A stretch of DNA of 64,000 nt, taken from the NCBI GenBank assembly GCA_964020085.1, contig OZ026601.1, positions 18,059,430-18,123,429 of the forward strand. Reading direction: 5' to 3'. The notes beneath the pieces were generated by a model. It searched no databases. It worked only from the letters and a program-made list of their open reading frames with translations, and was not told where the DNA came from. This stretch comes from Micromussa lordhowensis. Lineage: Eukaryota > Cnidaria > Anthozoa > Scleractinia > Lobophylliidae. The position numbers and the translations under genes are program-made. This document shows, one piece after another, positions 61,761 to 64,000 of this stretch (the first letter of the stretch is position 1; each line of letters begins with the position of its first letter).

Positions 61761-64000
61761 TTACAGGTCTAGTCTGACTGGTTTTTTGACTAGTCTTCCA
61801 CTTGGGGTTGTATACGAGGGCTGGTCTTTAGATTCCGCTATGTGCGATGAAGGTTGCACATCACCAGCTGGAGTTTCCTCAGCAGGTGAGGGACTTAAGT
61901 GGTATTCCTGTGGTGAACTCTCCATTTGCGGGCTTGCTGGGAACGTGGATCCTGCATGTGTTTTGTCCAGCTCAGGCTCTGTCTGCTGTGGGATGTTTCC
62001 TTGACGTTTTAGGTATCCCATATGTGACTTTGTTGAATCGTTTCTCAGAGCCACTCGATTACGTCTGATTCTTTGGCCGCCCACTTCTACTACATATGAT
62101 CTAGGCAAGGCATGTTTCTGCACTATTGTTGCCGCTCTCCACTCCTTTAACCCGGGCTCCGGTTTTACTCTGACGTGGTCACCTGATCTGAGTGGTGGTA
62201 GCTCTTTGGTTCCCTGTCGGTCATGGTAGTATTTTTGTTTATCCTTGCCATGTTTCATTCTTGCCTTAATCTTCTGGGTGCTGTGTGTTTCAGGCTCCAA
62301 TAGACCACGTGCTATTGGTAGTGTTGTTTGAAGCCTGCGTCCCATAGAGAGCTGTGATGGGGACAGGTCAATGCCTGGAAGCGGCGACGCCCTGTACTCT
62401 AGGAGTGCTTTTCTCTTGTCTTTGTTCTTTCTCCATAGAGACTTCACTGTTTTAACTGCGGCTTCCGCCTCTCCATTCGCTTTGGGGTGCTTTGGGCTTA
62501 CTAGAACATGTTCAAAGCAGTAACTTTTAGCAAAGGTCTCAAATTCTTTGCTTGTATACTGGCTGCCACAGTCAGTGATCAATTTTGCTGGGATGCCATG
62601 GCGACTGAAATGTTCTTTTAGGACTCCAATGGTCTCCTGGGATGTGAGATCCTTTAGTTTGGTCACCTCGATAAACTTAGAGTAATAATCAACTAGCAAC
62701 AGGTGATGTTCACCTTCAAAGGCAAATATGTCTGAAGCGGCCATTTCCCAAGGCAGGTCTGGGACAGGACTTGGCATCAGAGGCTCTTTCTGCTGTGCAG
62801 GGGCGTAGTCACGACACATGCTACAGTTCTTCACTTTGTCTTCTATCTGTGCACTCATGCCGGGCCAGTAAAGGGCTTCCCTGGCTCTTTGCTTACACTT
62901 GACAATTCCCAGGTGTGTTCCATGTATGATCTCCAGCATGGCTGGCCTCATGGACGGGGGAACTAGAATTCTCATTCCTCGGTATACTACTCCATCTAGT
63001 ACCGCGAGCTCATCCCGTGCGTCCCAGTATTGACGGATGCTGTGTGGAACTTGTTGCTTGCTTTCTGGCCAACCGCCTTGAATCATAGCATACAACTCAT
63101 GGAGCTCATTTGCCGTGTTTTGTTGAAGTTCTGCATACTTCGGTTCAGAAATCGAGATTCTTTCCAACATGTTCACTTGTATGTCTTCTTCTTCCGGTGG
63201 TGCCTCATTTGGACTTGCTCGGCTGAGCGTGTCTGCGAGGACTTGCTTCTTGCCTGGAAGATATTCCACTTTTAGATCATAGCCACTCAATTTCAGCATC
63301 ATTGCCTGCAATCGTAATGGTGCTGTTGCCATGGGCTTGCGCAATATCATTTCCAGGGGTTTATGGTCAGTTTGGACCAAAGTCTCTTTTCCCAGAATGT
63401 ACTCCCTGAATTTCTGTGTACTGAACACGATTGCCAGCATTTCCTTCTCTATTGGCGCCCAATTAAGCTCTGATGCTCTAAGTTTACGTGATGCATAGGC
63501 TATCGGTCTTCCCTCTTGCAGTAGGACAGCACCCACTGCGCTCTTGCTGGCGTCACATTGTATGGTCACATCTTTTCTGACATCATAGTAGGCTAGCACT
63601 GGAGCTTCACAGCACATATCCTTAAGCTTCTGAAACGCAGCTGCTTGGGGCTTTTCCCAATGGAAGAGTACGTCCTTTCTAGTGAGTGCCCTCAGTGGTG
63701 CTTCAACTTCTGCTAGCATTGGGAGGAATTTGGCCAAATACTGAATGGATCCCAGGAACCGACGCACATCTTCTTTCGCTTCCGGCGGTGGCATATCCTT
63801 CATAGCTCTTACTTTTTCTGGATCTGGTTTGAGGCCTTCTGCTGAGATAATGTGGCCCACATATTGAACTTGCTGTTTTCGTACTCTGACCTTCTCAAAG
63901 TTCAGCTTAAGGTCGTAGGTTGTGGCGCGGTTAAGAACTGCCTCGAGGACTGAATCATGGTGGGCAATGTCACGTCCAGCGATGAGTATGTCATCCATGA
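61761..64000 (-). CDS. Ty3/gypsy pol polyprotein, 3' part (clipped by the window end)
   Basis: The frame is open to the window edge. It starts in the RT catalytic motif (MDDILIAG), then RNase H (IQCDASKSAVGAVLL, VQTDHKPLEMIL, ADTLSRA), an integrase zinc region (GTHLGIVKCKQRAREALYWP, CSMCRDY), the catalytic core (ASDIFAF, LITDCGSQYTS, GEAEAAVKTVK) and a proline-rich tail ending TPSGRLVKKPVRLDL. All catalytic acids appear present and no break is seen in 746 codons, so this copy may be recent. The LTRs, gag and most of RT lie outside. Confidence 0.9.
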   Translation of the reverse strand, partial: MDDILIAGRDIAHHDSVLEAVLNRATTYDLKLNFEKVRVRKQQVQYVGHIISAEGLKPDPEKVRAMKDMPPPEAKEDVRRFLGSIQYLAKFLPMLAEVEAPLRALTRKDVLFHWEKPQAAAFQKLKDMCCEAPVLAYYDVRKDVTIQCDASKSAVGAVLLQEGRPIAYASRKLRASELNWAPIEKEMLAIVFSTQKFREYILGKETLVQTDHKPLEMILRKPMATAPLRLQAMMLKLSGYDLKVEYLPGKKQVLADTLSRASPNEAPPEEEDIQVNMLERISISEPKYAELQQNTANELHELYAMIQGGWPESKQQVPHSIRQYWDARDELAVLDGVVYRGMRILVPPSMRPAMLEIIHGTHLGIVKCKQRAREALYWPGMSAQIEDKVKNCSMCRDYAPAQQKEPLMPSPVPDLPWEMAASDIFAFEGEHHLLLVDYYSKFIEVTKLKDLTSQETIGVLKEHFSRHGIPAKLITDCGSQYTSKEFETFAKSYCFEHVLVSPKHPKANGEAEAAVKTVKSLWRKNKDKRKALLEYRASPLPGIDLSPSQLSMGRRLQTTLPIARGLLEPETHSTQKIKARMKHGKDKQKYYHDRQGTKELPPLRSGDHVRVKPEPGLKEWRAATIVQKHALPRSYVVEVGGQRIRRNRVALRNDSTKSHMGYLKRQGNIPQQTEPELDKTHAGSTFPASPQMESSPQEYHLSPSPAEETPAGDVQPSSHIAESKDQPSYTTPSGRLVKKPVRLDL

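Noticed and set aside
1..64000. CRISPR arrays, bacterial operons, rRNA or intact tRNA genes
   Set aside because: No regularly spaced short repeats, Shine-Dalgarno-led gene strings or full tRNA/rRNA structures were seen; splice signals and retroelements indicate animal nuclear DNA.

Overview
The window looks like repeat-rich nuclear DNA of an animal, most plausibly a cnidarian (stony-coral-like). That is an inference from the mix of elements (BEL/Pao, Ty3/gypsy, DIRS-like, Penelope-like, LINE, Harbinger, CACTA-like and Polinton/Maverick elements beside intron-containing BEN-domain gene remnants). There is no bacterial gene organisation. Almost every recognisable coding region belongs to a mobile element, and many are broken.

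Left part (1-17.3 kb): a clipped gene end; a 245-bp direct repeat pair; a spliced, broken BEN-domain gene (1.64-4.42 kb); a foldback repeat (4.7 kb); a complete 5.1-kb cut-and-paste transposon with terminal inverted repeats and a 3-bp target duplication (6440-11570), carrying a DDE-like transposase and a divergent ORF of unknown function; a broken LINE (11.6-13.2 kb); and a DIRS-like retroelement (13.3-17.26 kb).

Middle (17.3-32.9 kb): nested BEL/Pao retrotransposons, all transcribed leftwards. A young BEL copy (17956-24566, 194-bp LTRs with one visible mismatch, 5-bp target duplication GGGAT) sits inside the gag of an older BEL. A Penelope-like 3' fragment follows, then a second decayed BEL (25.4-31.7 kb) whose gag start is mirrored in a head-to-head inverted duplication, then a Harbinger transposase pseudogene.

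The main object is a 15.2-kb Polinton/Maverick (32911-48102) inserted in the 5' part of the Harbinger gene with a 6-bp target duplication (GCTTCA). It has 284-bp terminal inverted repeats; the outer 174 bp of each is itself a near-perfect palindrome. It encodes a protein-primed family-B DNA polymerase, an RVE integrase (D73, D138, E173), a packaging-type ATPase, a double-jelly-roll major capsid candidate, a penton-like protein, and about twelve small or membrane proteins, packed in virus-like divergent and convergent pairs. The polymerase, major capsid and coiled-coil genes carry frameshifts or TGA stops, so this copy is not autonomous. A structured non-coding stretch (34.09-34.67 kb) holds several hairpins, including two adjacent stem-loops with complementary 7-nt loops.

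Right part (48.1-64 kb): a BEN-domain gene remnant on the minus strand, a LINE remnant split by a Penelope-like element, long gene-poor AT-rich DNA with a tRNA-type SINE, a broken zinc-finger-like repetitive gene, and the pol end of a Ty3/gypsy element running off the window edge.
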